From NCBI RefSeq assembly GCF_033547155.1, contig NZ_CP137892.1, positions 1,674,001 through 1,738,000 on the forward strand: a stretch of DNA of 64,000 bases, in the 5' to 3' direction. The notes beneath the pieces were generated by a model that was not told the DNA's origin, did not search any database, and saw nothing but the letters and a program-made list of their open reading frames with translations. Below are positions 37,882 to 46,054 of the stretch, one piece after another. The DNA is from Pseudomonas benzenivorans (GTDB lineage: Bacteria; Pseudomonadota; Gammaproteobacteria; Pseudomonadales; Pseudomonadaceae). How positions within the stretch are numbered: position 1 is the first letter of the stretch; each line of letters opens with the position of its first letter. The position numbers and the translations under genes were made by a program.

Positions 37882-39369
37882 ATGAACGCTTTGCTCAATG
37901 ACGCGCCACTGCGCCGTTTGCCGTTCAGCTTTGCCAAGCGTCACGGCGTGGTGTTGTTGGCGGAGGTCGATCCGCCTTGCCTGGCTCATCGACCGGGCGT
38001 CGAGTTGGTGGCACTGGCTGAGGCGCAGCGCTTCATCGGTCGTCAGCTGGCCTTGCGGGCGCTGTCTGCCGAGGCCTTCGAACAGGCCCTGGGCAAGGCC
38101 TATCAGCACGACTCGGCCTCCATGCAATTGGCCGAAGATATCGGCGGCAGTCTGGATCTGGCGGCGCTGGCCGAGCAGGTGCCGGAGACCGAGGACCTGC
38201 TGGAACAGGAAGACGATGCACCGATCATTCGCCTGATCAACGCCATCCTCGGCGAGGCGATCAAGGAAAACGCCTCGGATATTCATCTGGAAACCTTCGA
38301 GAGGCGCCTAGTGGTGCGCTTTCGCGTCGACGGTGTGCTTCGCGAAGTTCTCGAGCCCAAACGCGAGCTGGCTGCGCTGCTGGTTTCGCGAATCAAGGTC
38401 ATGGCGCGTCTGGACATCGCCGAGAAGCGCGTACCCCAGGACGGGCGGATTTCCCTGAAGGTCGGCGGGCGCGAGGTGGACATTCGCGTCTCGACCCTGC
38501 CCTCGGCCAACGGTGAGCGCGTGGTCCTGCGGCTGCTGGACAAGCAGGCCGGACGCCTGACCCTGAAGCATCTGGGGATGAGCGCCCGGGACCGTCAACT
38601 GATGGAGGAGACCGTGCGCAAGCCGCACGGCATCCTGCTGGTCACCGGCCCCACCGGCTCGGGCAAGACCACCACGCTGTATGCCAGCCTGGTCAGTCTC
38701 AACGACCGCACGCGCAATATCCTCACGGTGGAAGACCCGATCGAATACAACCTCGAGGGCATCGGCCAGACCCAGGTCAACACCAAGGTCGACATGACCT
38801 TCGCCCGCGGTCTGCGGGCCATTCTGCGTCAGGACCCGGACGTGGTGATGGTCGGCGAGATCCGTGACAAGGAGACCGCGGAGATCGCCGTGCAGGCCTC
38901 GCTGACCGGGCACCTGGTGCTGTCGACCCTGCATACCAACAGTGCGGTCGGTGCCATCACCCGCCTGGTGGACATGGGGGTCGAACCCTTCCTGTTGTCC
39001 TCGTCGCTGCTCGGGGTGCTGGCCCAGCGCCTGGTGCGCGTGCTTTGTCCGCACTGCAAGGAGGCCTATCAGGCCGACGCCGCCGAATGCGCCAAGCTCG
39101 GCGTGGTGCCGGAGCAGGCGCCGACCCTGTATCACGCCCGTGGCTGCAGCGCCTGCCATCAGCAAGGCTACCGCGGTCGCACCGGAATCTACGAGCTGGT
39201 GGTGTTCGACGATCATCTGCGCACCCTGATCCATAACGTCGCTTCCGAGCAGGACATGCTTCGCCATGCGCGCACCTTGGGCCCGAGCATCCGCGAGGAT
39301 GGCCGGCGCAAGGTGCTGGAAGGGCTGACCAGCTTGGAAGAGGTACTGCGCGTGACCCTGGAAGAGTAA
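37882..39369 (+). CDS. gspE: Type II secretion ATPase GspE/XcpR
   Basis: A 495-residue cytoplasmic hexameric ATPase that powers pseudopilus assembly. N1E/N2E regions (1-about 110), Walker [11 protein letters not shown] (256-265), Asp box, Walker [30 protein letters not shown] with the His box, and the four-cysteine zinc-binding module Cys389-Cys392...Cys422-Cys425 typical of GspE. First gene of the nine-gene plus-strand xcp operon; gspF starts on its last base. Confidence 0.98.
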   Translation: MNALLNDAPLRRLPFSFAKRHGVVLLAEVDPPCLAHRPGVELVALAEAQRFIGRQLALRALSAEAFEQALGKAYQHDSASMQLAEDIGGSLDLAALAEQVPETEDLLEQEDDAPIIRLINAILGEAIKENASDIHLETFERRLVVRFRVDGVLREVLEPKRELAALLVSRIKVMARLDIAEKRVPQDGRISLKVGGREVDIRVSTLPSANGERVVLRLLDKQAGRLTLKHLGMSARDRQLMEETVRKPHGILLVTGPTGSGKTTTLYASLVSLNDRTRNILTVEDPIEYNLEGIGQTQVNTKVDMTFARGLRAILRQDPDVVMVGEIRDKETAEIAVQASLTGHLVLSTLHTNSAVGAITRLVDMGVEPFLLSSSLLGVLAQRLVRVLCPHCKEAYQADAAECAKLGVVPEQAPTLYHARGCSACHQQGYRGRTGIYELVVFDDHLRTLIHNVASEQDMLRHARTLGPSIREDGRRKVLEGLTSLEEVLRVTLEE

Positions 39370-40583
39370 TGGCCGCCTTCGAGTATCTTGCCCTCGACCT
39401 TAAAGGCCGTCAGCAGAAGGGCGTGCTGGAGGCCGATAGCGCCCGGCAGGTACGCCAGTTGCTGCGTGAGCGCCAGCTGGCCCCTCTGGAGGTGACCGCC
39501 ACGCGCACCCGCGAACAGGCCGGCAGCGGGCTTTTCAGTTTCTCTCGTGGCCTTTCGGCGCGCGATCTGGCCCTGTTGACCCGTCAGTTGGCCACCCTGA
39601 TCCAGGCGGCGCTGCCGGTCGAGGAGGCGCTGCGTGCCGCCGCGGCCCAGGCTAGCGCGCCGCGCGTCCAGGGCATGTTGTTGGCGGTGCGCGCCAGGGT
39701 GCTGGAGGGGCACGGTCTGGCCGAGAGCCTTAAGGAGTTTCCTGCCGCCTTTCCCGAGCTGTACCGCGCCACGGTGGCGGCGGGCGAACATGCCGGTCAC
39801 CTCGGGCCGGTGTTGGAGCAGTTGGCCGACTACACCGAGCAGCGCCAGCAGTCGCGGCAGAAAATCCAGCTGGCGCTGCTCTATCCGTTGATCCTGATGT
39901 GCGCTTCGCTGCTGATCGTCGGCTTCCTGCTCGGCTACGTGGTGCCGGACGTGGTGCGGGTATTCGTCGACTCCGGGCAGACCCTGCCGGCCCTGACCCG
40001 CGGTCTGATCGCCCTGAGCGACTGGGTCAAGGCCTGGGCCTGGCTGGTGCTGATCCTGATGGCGCTGGGTTTCCTGGTTCTGCGTTGGGCGTTGCGCGAC
40101 GAGGCGGTGAAGTTGCGCTGGCATGCCATGCTGCTGCACGTGCCGCTGTTCGGGCGGCTGATTCGCGCCACCGATTGTGCCCGTTTCGCCTCGACCCTGG
40201 CGATTCTCACCCGCAGCGGCGTGCCCTTGGTGGAGGCGCTGGCGATCGGCGCCGAAGTGATCGCCAACCGGGTGATTCGTGCCCAGGTGGTGGTGGCAGC
40301 GCAGAAGGTTCGCGAGGGCGGCAGCCTGACCCGCGCGCTGGAGGCCAGCGGGCAGTTTCCGCCGATGATGTTGCATATGATCGCCAGCGGCGAGCGCTCC
40401 GGCGAGCTGGATCAGATGCTCGCGCGCACGGCGCGCAACCAGGAAAGCGATCTGAGCGCCCAGGTGGCCCTGCTGGTCGGCCTGTTCGAGCCGTTTATGT
40501 TGGTTTTCATGGGGGCGGTGGTGCTGGTCATAGTCCTGGCCATCCTGTTGCCCATTCTGTCTCTCAATCAATTGGTGGGGTAA
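39369..40583 (+). CDS. gspF: Type II secretion platform protein GspF/XcpS
   Basis: A 404-residue polytopic inner-membrane protein. Two T2SSF helical domains (about 70-195 and 273-395), each followed by membrane segments: about 170-192 (LALLYPLILMCASLLIVGFLLGYVVPDVV), about 222-242 (AWAWLVLILMALGFLVLRWAL) and about 372-396 (PFMLVFMGAVVLVIVLAILLPIL). It connects the ATPase to the growing pseudopilus. The ATG shares a base with the gspE stop (TAATG). Confidence 0.97.
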   Translation: MAAFEYLALDLKGRQQKGVLEADSARQVRQLLRERQLAPLEVTATRTREQAGSGLFSFSRGLSARDLALLTRQLATLIQAALPVEEALRAAAAQASAPRVQGMLLAVRARVLEGHGLAESLKEFPAAFPELYRATVAAGEHAGHLGPVLEQLADYTEQRQQSRQKIQLALLYPLILMCASLLIVGFLLGYVVPDVVRVFVDSGQTLPALTRGLIALSDWVKAWAWLVLILMALGFLVLRWALRDEAVKLRWHAMLLHVPLFGRLIRATDCARFASTLAILTRSGVPLVEALAIGAEVIANRVIRAQVVVAAQKVREGGSLTRALEASGQFPPMMLHMIASGERSGELDQMLARTARNQESDLSAQVALLVGLFEPFMLVFMGAVVLVIVLAILLPILSLNQLVG

Positions 40584-40587
40584 GCAG

Positions 40588-41013
40588 GTGGATAAGCGTC
40601 AGGCAGGTTTCACGCTGATCGAAATCATGGTGGTGGTGGTGATCCTCGGGATCCTCGCGGCCCTGGTGGTGCCGCAGGTCATGAGTCGGCCGGATCAGGC
40701 CAAGGTGACCGCGGCGCAGAACGATATCCGTGCCATAGGTGCCGCCCTGGACATGTACAAGCTGGACAACCACAGCTACCCGAGTACCCAGCAGGGTCTC
40801 GAAGCCTTGGTGCAGAAGCCTTCCGGTAATCCGCCGGCGAAGAACTGGAATCGCGAAGGCTACCTCAAGCGCCTGCCGGTCGACCCCTGGGGCAATGTTT
40901 ATCAGTACCTGGCACCCGGCACCAAGGGCGCCTTCGACCTCTACTCCCTCGGCCGCGACGGCAAGCAGGGCGGCAGCGACCTGGATGCCGATATCGGCAA
41001 CTGGGACCTCTGA
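40588..41013 (+). CDS. gspG: Major pseudopilin GspG/XcpT
   Basis: A 141-residue major pseudopilin. Prepilin peptidase site KRQAG|FTLIEIMVVVVILGILAALVVPQV with Glu at +5; the mature domain has the alpha-1 spine, YPSTQQGLEALVQKP, and the conserved calcium-binding C-terminal loop (LYSLGRDGKQGGSDLDADIGNWD). Start is GTG 40588 after AGCAG. Confidence 0.97.
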   Translation: MDKRQAGFTLIEIMVVVVILGILAALVVPQVMSRPDQAKVTAAQNDIRAIGAALDMYKLDNHSYPSTQQGLEALVQKPSGNPPAKNWNREGYLKRLPVDPWGNVYQYLAPGTKGAFDLYSLGRDGKQGGSDLDADIGNWDL

Positions 41014-41030
41014 TGGGGCGCCACTGAGCC

Positions 41031-41603
41031 ATGCCGACAGCTCGCGCCGCCCTAACCCCTCACTGTGCCGGGCGCGGCGCGGTGCGCGGGTTCACCCTGG
41101 TCGAGTTGCTGGTGGTGCTGGTGATCCTCGGCGTGCTGATTGGTCTGGCCGTGCTCGGCACCGGCGTCGCCGGCCCCGCGCGGGAGCTGCACGCCGAGGC
41201 CGAGCGCCTGGCCGGCCTGATCGGCGTACTGGCCGAGGAGGCCGTGCTGGACAGTCGTGAGTACGGCCTGCACTTGACGGCCGGTGCCTATCAGGTGCTG
41301 AGTTACGATCCGGTCCAGCGTCATTGGCGGCCGTTGCAGGGCAAGCCGCATGACCTGCCGTCCTGGGCCGAGCTCAGTGTCGAGCTGGAGGGCGAGCCAC
41401 TGCAGCTGCCCGCAGCGGCCGGCGAACAGGGCCGTAAGACGAGCTTGACCCCGCAGTTGTTGATTCTCTCCAGCGGCGAGCTCAGCCCCTTCCGCCTGCA
41501 GCTGCGCGAGCGGCGTCGGGACGGTTTGCGCTTGTGGCTGTCGAGCGATGGCTTTCAATTGCCCCGGGTCGTGCAGGATGCTGCAAAGGGGCGTTCCGGA
41601 TGA
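41031..41603 (+). CDS. gspH: Minor pseudopilin GspH/XcpU
   Basis: A 190-residue minor pseudopilin. The processing site is AVRG|FTLVELLVVLVILGVLIGLAV with Glu+5 after a longish 20-residue leader. The globular C-terminal beta domain is visible (QVLSYDPVQRHWRPLQG). It ends in an ATGA overlap with gspI. Confidence 0.93.
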   Translation: MPTARAALTPHCAGRGAVRGFTLVELLVVLVILGVLIGLAVLGTGVAGPARELHAEAERLAGLIGVLAEEAVLDSREYGLHLTAGAYQVLSYDPVQRHWRPLQGKPHDLPSWAELSVELEGEPLQLPAAAGEQGRKTSLTPQLLILSSGELSPFRLQLRERRRDGLRLWLSSDGFQLPRVVQDAAKGRSG

Positions 41604-41989
41604 GGCGTGCTGCAGGTTTTACCCTGCTCGAGGTGTTGGTCGCCCTGGCCATCTTCGCCCTGGTCGCGGCCAGCGTGCTCAGCGCCAGTAGCCGCAGTTT
41701 GCAGACGGTTGCCCGGCTGGAGGACAAGACTCTGGCAATGTGGATCGCCGACAACCGCCTGAGCGAGTTGCAGTTGACCGAGGCGCCGGTCGGGGATGGC
41801 CGGGCTGAGGGCGAGTTGACGTACGCCGGGCGTCGCTGGCAGTGGCAGAGCGAGGTCCAGCAGACCAGCGAGCCGGAAATGCGCCGGGTCACCCTGTGGG
41901 TGGCGCCGCTTGCGCAGCGGCGGGCTGGCGGTGATCTGCGTGAGCGGGCGCTGGTCAGCCTCAGCGGTTTCCTCGGGGCGTCGCGATGA
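41600..41989 (+). CDS. gspI: Minor pseudopilin GspI/XcpV
   Basis: A 129-residue minor pseudopilin with a very short leader, MRRAAG|FTLLEVLVALAIFALVAASVL (Glu+5 present), and the T2SS GspI domain (ASSRSLQTVARLEDKTLAMWIADNRLSELQL). GspI nucleates the GspI-J-K tip complex. Overlaps gspH and gspJ by four bases at each end. Confidence 0.94.
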   Translation: MRRAAGFTLLEVLVALAIFALVAASVLSASSRSLQTVARLEDKTLAMWIADNRLSELQLTEAPVGDGRAEGELTYAGRRWQWQSEVQQTSEPEMRRVTLWVAPLAQRRAGGDLRERALVSLSGFLGASR

Positions 41990-42681
41990 GGCGAGTGCGG
42001 GGCTTCACGCTGCTGGAGTTGCTGATTGCCATCGCGATCTTCGCCCTGCTCGGTCTCGCCACCTATCGCATGCTCGACAGCGTGCTGCGTACCGACAGCG
42101 CCACCCGCGAGCACGAACTGCAATTGCGCGAACTGGTGCGTGCCATGGCGGCGTTCGAGCGCGATCTATTGCAGGTCATCGCACGACCGGTGCGCGATCC
42201 CTTCGGCGATCCGCGTCCGGCCTTGCTCGGTGAGGAGCAGGGGGGCGCAGTGGTGGAGCTGAGCCGGGCCGGCTGGCGCAACCCCCTGGGGCGCACGCGG
42301 GCAGGGGTGCAGCGGGTGCGTTGGCAGTTGAGCGGCGAGCAGTGGCAGAGACGCTACTGGAACGTGCTGGACCAGGCTCAGGACAGTCAGCCGCAGATCC
42401 AGCAAGCACTCCAGGGCGTGACGCGGTTGCGGCTGCGCTACCTGGATGGCGCCGGCACCTGGCGCGACAGCTGGCCGCCCCAGGATGGTCGTAGCGAGGA
42501 GGTGCTCACCTTGTTGCCGCAGGCGGTCGAACTGATTCTCGAACATCGCCGCTATGGCGAGTTGCGTCGCCTGCTGCGCCTGCCGGACGCGCCGCCGCAG
42601 CGCCAGACCCCGCCAGCAGGGGGCGAAGAGGGCGCAGAGGGGAGCGGCGTGCTCGAACCGCAGAAGGAGCCGGCATCATGA
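41986..42681 (+). CDS. gspJ: Minor pseudopilin GspJ/XcpW
   Basis: A 231-residue minor pseudopilin: MRRVRG|FTLLELLIAIAIFALLGLATYRMLDSVL (Glu+5), then ELVRAMAAFERDLLQVIARPVRDPFGD and a beta-rich domain ending in a Gly/Glu-rich tail (about 205-231). Member of the pseudopilus tip complex. ATGA overlaps on both sides. Confidence 0.94.
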   Translation: MRRVRGFTLLELLIAIAIFALLGLATYRMLDSVLRTDSATREHELQLRELVRAMAAFERDLLQVIARPVRDPFGDPRPALLGEEQGGAVVELSRAGWRNPLGRTRAGVQRVRWQLSGEQWQRRYWNVLDQAQDSQPQIQQALQGVTRLRLRYLDGAGTWRDSWPPQDGRSEEVLTLLPQAVELILEHRRYGELRRLLRLPDAPPQRQTPPAGGEEGAEGSGVLEPQKEPAS

Positions 42682-43643
42682 AGAAGCAGCGTGGTGTGGC
42701 GCTGATCACCGTGCTGCTAGTGGTGGCGGTGGTGACGGTGGTGTGTGCGAGTCTGATCGCTCGCCAGCAGCTGGCCATTCGCAGCAGCGCCAATCAGCTG
42801 CACGTGCGCCAGGCCTGGCACTATGCCCTGGGTGGCGAGACCCTGGCCAAGGCACTGCTGCGCCGCGACCTGCAGCAGGGTAACCCGCGGGCACCGGTGG
42901 ATCATCTCGGCGAGTCCTGGGCTCAGCCCATGGCCCCCTTCGCCTTGGACGAGGGGGGGGAACTGCTGGTGAGCATCGTCGACCCGACCGGCCGCTTCAA
43001 TCTCAATGGGCTGCTGCGCAAGGGGCAGGCCAACGAGGCGGTTCTGGCACAGTTTCGCCGCCTGCTGCGTAACCTGCAGATCGACAAGCCCTATGCCGAG
43101 CGACTGGTGGATTGGCTGGACGGCGACCAGGAGCCGAGCGGCGGCTATGGCGCCGAGGACAATCAGTATCTTCTGGCGCAACCGGCCTATCGTGCGGCCA
43201 ACAGGACCTTGAGCGATGTCTCGGAACTGCGTCTGCTCCTGGAGATGACCGAGGCCGACTACCAGCGTCTGTTGCCTTTCGTCACGGCCTTGCCGGCAGA
43301 TGCCACGTTGAACGTCAATACCGCCAGTGCCCCGGTGCTGGCGAGTCTGGCCGAAGGCTTGCCGCTCGCCACCGCCGAGGCCCTGGTGGCAGCTCGAGGC
43401 AGCCAGGGCTACCCCGATGTGGCCAGCTTTACCGCCCGGCTGCCGGGTTTGCAGGTGCAGAGCCAGGGTCTGGCAGTCGGCAGTCAATACTTTCAGGTAA
43501 TCAGTGAGGTCAGCGTGGGTGATCGCCGTCAGGTGCTGCGCAGCACCGTGCAGCGCGCCAGCGATGGCCGCGTCTATGTCCTAGCCCGTGATCTGGGGCA
43601 GGGTGGTGCATCGCCCGCGCCCGTCGAGGAGGTCGAACCATGA
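42678..43643 (+). CDS. gspK: Minor pseudopilin GspK/XcpX
   Basis: A 321-residue tip pseudopilin. Leader KKQRG|VALITVLLVVAVVTVVCASLIARQQ lacks Glu at +5 (Thr instead), as is normal for GspK, which caps the pseudopilus. FNLNGLL, RLVDWLDGDQEPSGGYGAEDNQY (calcium-binding type) and LNVNTASAPVLASLAEGLPLATAEALV (helix-hairpin-helix-like) identify the family. ATGA overlaps with gspJ and gspL. Confidence 0.95.
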   Translation: MKKQRGVALITVLLVVAVVTVVCASLIARQQLAIRSSANQLHVRQAWHYALGGETLAKALLRRDLQQGNPRAPVDHLGESWAQPMAPFALDEGGELLVSIVDPTGRFNLNGLLRKGQANEAVLAQFRRLLRNLQIDKPYAERLVDWLDGDQEPSGGYGAEDNQYLLAQPAYRAANRTLSDVSELRLLLEMTEADYQRLLPFVTALPADATLNVNTASAPVLASLAEGLPLATAEALVAARGSQGYPDVASFTARLPGLQVQSQGLAVGSQYFQVISEVSVGDRRQVLRSTVQRASDGRVYVLARDLGQGGASPAPVEEVEP

Positions 43644-44776
43644 GTCAGACCTGTGTGTTTTTGCCGCCGGCGGCCTGTGCCGAGGTCGACGCCGAACTGT
43701 TGGTGCAGCGGGTTCATGGGGAGCGCCGCGAGCCGATGCCGTTCTCCCGGGCGGTGGCCGCGAAGGACGAATCCTGGACTCTGGTGCTGCCGGTCGAGGC
43801 GGTGACCGCCTGCGCGGTACAGCTGCCGACCCAGAAGGCTCGCTGGCTGCGCCAGGCCCTGGCGTTTGCGGTCGAGGAACTGCTGGCCGAGGATGTCGAG
43901 CAGTTTCACCTGGCCTTGGGCGAGCCGCTGGCCGATGGACGTCATCGGGTGTTCGCGGTGCGCCGCAGCTGGTTGGCGAGCTGGCTGGCGCTGTGCGAGA
44001 CGCCGCCCCAGGCGATTGCCGTGGATGCGGATCTGCTGCCCCGTGAAGGCACGCAATTGCTGTCGCTGGGTGCGCGCTGCCTGGTCGGCGGAGTCGAGGT
44101 GGCCCGCCTGGCGCTGAGCGCCGAGGAGTGGCCGGCGCTGGCACCCCTGTGTCCGCGTCCGCACATCGTCTATCGCACGCCCCATCAGGCAGAGCTGGAG
44201 CCGGCGGACCAGTGCCCGGAGGTGGCCGACCCCCATGTCTGGTTGGCGCAGCAGGCAGTCGTCAGCAACCTGGCCCAGGGCGAGTTTGCCCCAGTCGGCG
44301 CGGGTGGGCGCTGGCGGCGTTGGTGGCCGCTGGTGGGGTTGGTCGGCCTGTGGCTGGTGTTGCAATGGGGCTTCAATCTGGCCCAGGGCTGGCACCTGCA
44401 GAGCCAGGCCGATGCCTATGCCGAGGCCAGTGAGGCGCTGTATCGCGAACTGTTTCCGGACGACCGCAAGCTGGTCGATCTGCGGGCGCAACTGGACCAG
44501 CACCTGGCCGAGGGCGGTGTCAGCGGCCAGGGCCGGATGCTCGGCCTGTTGGCCCAGGTGCACCGGGCGATGACGGCCGAGGGGGCGCGGGTCGAGGTCG
44601 AGCAGCTGGACTTCAGTGATGGTCGCGGCGATCTGGCGCTGCAGGTCCTGGCCCCAGGCTTCAGCGATTTGGAGCGGTTGCGTGAGCGTTTGCTGGAAGC
44701 CGGTCTGGTCGTCCAGTTGGGTTCGGCCAGCCGTGAAGGCCAAGGGGTAAGCGCCCGTCTGGTGATAGAGGGATGA
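43640..44776 (+). CDS. gspL: Type II secretion protein GspL/XcpY
   Basis: A 378-residue bitopic protein that recruits GspE to the membrane. Cytoplasmic actin-like domain about 1-220 (WLRQALAFAVEELLAEDVEQFHLALG), one membrane helix about 228-248 (WPLVGLVGLWLVLQWGFNLAQ), and a periplasmic ferredoxin-like domain about 300-378. ATGA overlaps with gspK and gspM. Confidence 0.94.
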   Translation: MSQTCVFLPPAACAEVDAELLVQRVHGERREPMPFSRAVAAKDESWTLVLPVEAVTACAVQLPTQKARWLRQALAFAVEELLAEDVEQFHLALGEPLADGRHRVFAVRRSWLASWLALCETPPQAIAVDADLLPREGTQLLSLGARCLVGGVEVARLALSAEEWPALAPLCPRPHIVYRTPHQAELEPADQCPEVADPHVWLAQQAVVSNLAQGEFAPVGAGGRWRRWWPLVGLVGLWLVLQWGFNLAQGWHLQSQADAYAEASEALYRELFPDDRKLVDLRAQLDQHLAEGGVSGQGRMLGLLAQVHRAMTAEGARVEVEQLDFSDGRGDLALQVLAPGFSDLERLRERLLEAGLVVQLGSASREGQGVSARLVIEG

Positions 44777-45303
44777 ACATGAGCAGTCTGAGTGAGCTGA
44801 AGGCCCCATTTTCCGCACGACTGCAGGGCAGTGTCTTGGGGCAGCGCTGGCAAGCCTTGGCGCCGCGTGAGCGCCTGGCCTTGGTGCTACTGGCCTTGTT
44901 CCTGTTGCTGGTGTTGCTCTACCTGTCGCTCTGGCGCCCGGTTCAGCTGGGCCTGGTGACGGCCCGCGAGGCCTATGAGCAGCAGCGTGCCCTGCATGCC
45001 TATATGCAGGCCCAGGCGCCGCTGGCGCGCAGTCTGGCGAGTACGCCGCAGAGCAGCCTCGACCCGGCGCGGCTGCAAGGTGTGGTCACGGCCAGTGCGA
45101 CCGAGCAGGGGTTGACGGTCGAGCGTTTGGACAGCGCCGGCGACGGCTCCCTGGAGGTCAGCCTGCAGGCGGCACCCTTCGCTCAGTTATTGCGCTGGTT
45201 CGTTGTGCTGGAGCGGCAAGGGGTGCGCATCGCCGAGGCCGGCCTGGATCGACGCGAGGACAATCTGGTGGCGGCGCGTCTGAGCTTGCGGGTGGCGTTT
45301 TGA
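44773..45303 (+). CDS. gspM: Type II secretion protein GspM/XcpZ
   Basis: A 176-residue bitopic protein partnering GspL. One membrane helix about 36-55 (LALVLLALFLLLVLLYLSLW) then a periplasmic ferredoxin-like domain about 95-176. The start at 44773 overlaps the gspL stop; ATG 44779 is a second possible start two codons later. Last gene of the operon; no gspN follows and no clear terminator is seen before the tRNA promoter. Confidence 0.92.
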   Translation: MNMSSLSELKAPFSARLQGSVLGQRWQALAPRERLALVLLALFLLLVLLYLSLWRPVQLGLVTAREAYEQQRALHAYMQAQAPLARSLASTPQSSLDPARLQGVVTASATEQGLTVERLDSAGDGSLEVSLQAAPFAQLLRWFVVLERQGVRIAEAGLDRREDNLVAARLSLRVAF

Positions 45304-45376
45304 TTCTTGCGATGGTCGCTTGTTGTCCTGCAGGCGCGTGTTTTTCCGTTTTTTAAGAAAAACTTTAGACAGGGCC

Positions 45377-45405
45377 TTGACTTAGCTCAGGCCCTTGCGT
45401 AAATT
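45377..45405 (+). promoter_or_regulatory. Sigma-70 promoter of the Val-Asp-Asp tRNA operon
   Basis: TTGACT (45377-45382), 17-base spacer, TAAATT (45400-45405), with an A/T-rich stretch just upstream. The -10 is followed by CGCGCC, a GC-rich discriminator. The first tRNA begins 19 bases after the -10. Confidence 0.75.
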
Positions 45406-45424
45406 TCGCGCCTCGCAACGAGAT

Positions 45425-45500
45425 GGGTGATTAGCTCAGCCGGGAGAGCATCTGCCTTACAAGCAGAGGGTCGGCGGTTCGATCCCGTCATCACCCACCA
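45425..45500 (+). tRNA. tRNA-Val (TAC)
   Basis: A 76-base cloverleaf beginning GGGTGATTAGCTCAGC and ending ATCACCCACCA with encoded CCA. Anticodon loop CTTACAA, anticodon TAC (valine). Confidence 0.97.
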
Positions 45501-45536
45501 CTCTTTGTGAAAACGGGCGTCAAGCCCGGCCGACGC

Positions 45537-45613
45537 GCAGCGGTAGTTCAGTCGGTTAGAATACCGGCCTGTCACGCCGGGGGTCGCGGGTTCGAGTCCC
45601 GTCCGCTGCGCCA
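45537..45613 (+). tRNA. tRNA-Asp (GTC), copy 1
   Basis: A 77-base cloverleaf beginning GCAGCGGTAGTTCAGTC and ending CCGCTGCGCCA. Anticodon loop CTGTCAC, anticodon GTC (aspartate). Acceptor stem GCAGCGG/CCGCTGC is perfect. Confidence 0.97.
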
Positions 45614-45712
45614 TATTTTCCATATCGGGCTTGCCTGATATGAGGCGAAAGAGCCATAGAGCTGTTCCGCCAGACGAAGCAAGAGTTCCACGGACGCAAG
45701 TCCAACCGACAC

Positions 45713-45789
45713 GCAGCGGTAGTTCAGTCGGTTAGAATACCGGCCTGTCACGCCGGGGGTCGCGGGTTCGAGTCCCGTCCGCTGCGCCA
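45713..45789 (+). tRNA. tRNA-Asp (GTC), copy 2
   Basis: Identical to the tRNA-Asp at 45537-45613; 77 bases with encoded CCA, separated from it by a 99-base spacer. Confidence 0.97.
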
Positions 45790-45795
45790 TACACG

Positions 45796-45831
45796 AAACC
45801 CTCAGGTAGCAATGCCTAAGGGTTTTTTGTT
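45796..45831 (+). terminator. Rho-independent terminator of the Val-Asp-Asp tRNA operon
   Basis: ACCCTcAGG and CCTaAGGGT form the stem after the last CCA, followed by TTTTTTGTT. Confidence 0.8.
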
Positions 45832-45936
45832 GCCTGCTCAATTCTGTCATCTTTCGGTCATTGGTTTTTCATAGGCTGCCTGACAGGCCTCGATGGTTCT
45901 CGAGGCCCTGCCTTATCTGCCTGTGAGGAACGCCCG

Positions 45937-46023
45937 ATGGAAGACTACCAAGAAGAGCTGCTCGAGCTGCGGGCCGGCGAGCAGGAGGTCGAAGAGCTGG
46001 CGGAGGACGCCACCGAGCTCTGA
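45937..46023 (+). CDS. 28-codon acidic mini-ORF
   Basis: ATG 45937, preceded by GTGAGGAACGCCC, encodes a 28-residue peptide starting MEDYQEELLELRAGEQ and ending EDATEL. More than 40% of residues are Asp or Glu, and leucines are spaced as in an amphipathic helix. It lies between the tRNA terminator and the convergent AraC-type gene. The ribosome site and skewed composition favour a real small protein, but function and expression are unknown. Confidence 0.5.
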   Translation: MEDYQEELLELRAGEQEVEELAEDATEL

Positions 46024-46054
46024 TTGCACTCAGGCCACTGGCGCGTAGCTGGGG

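Noticed and set aside
45387..45850. Minus-strand frames over tRNA-Val/Asp containing similar peptide blocks
   Set aside because: Artefact of translating the two identical tRNA-Asp genes.
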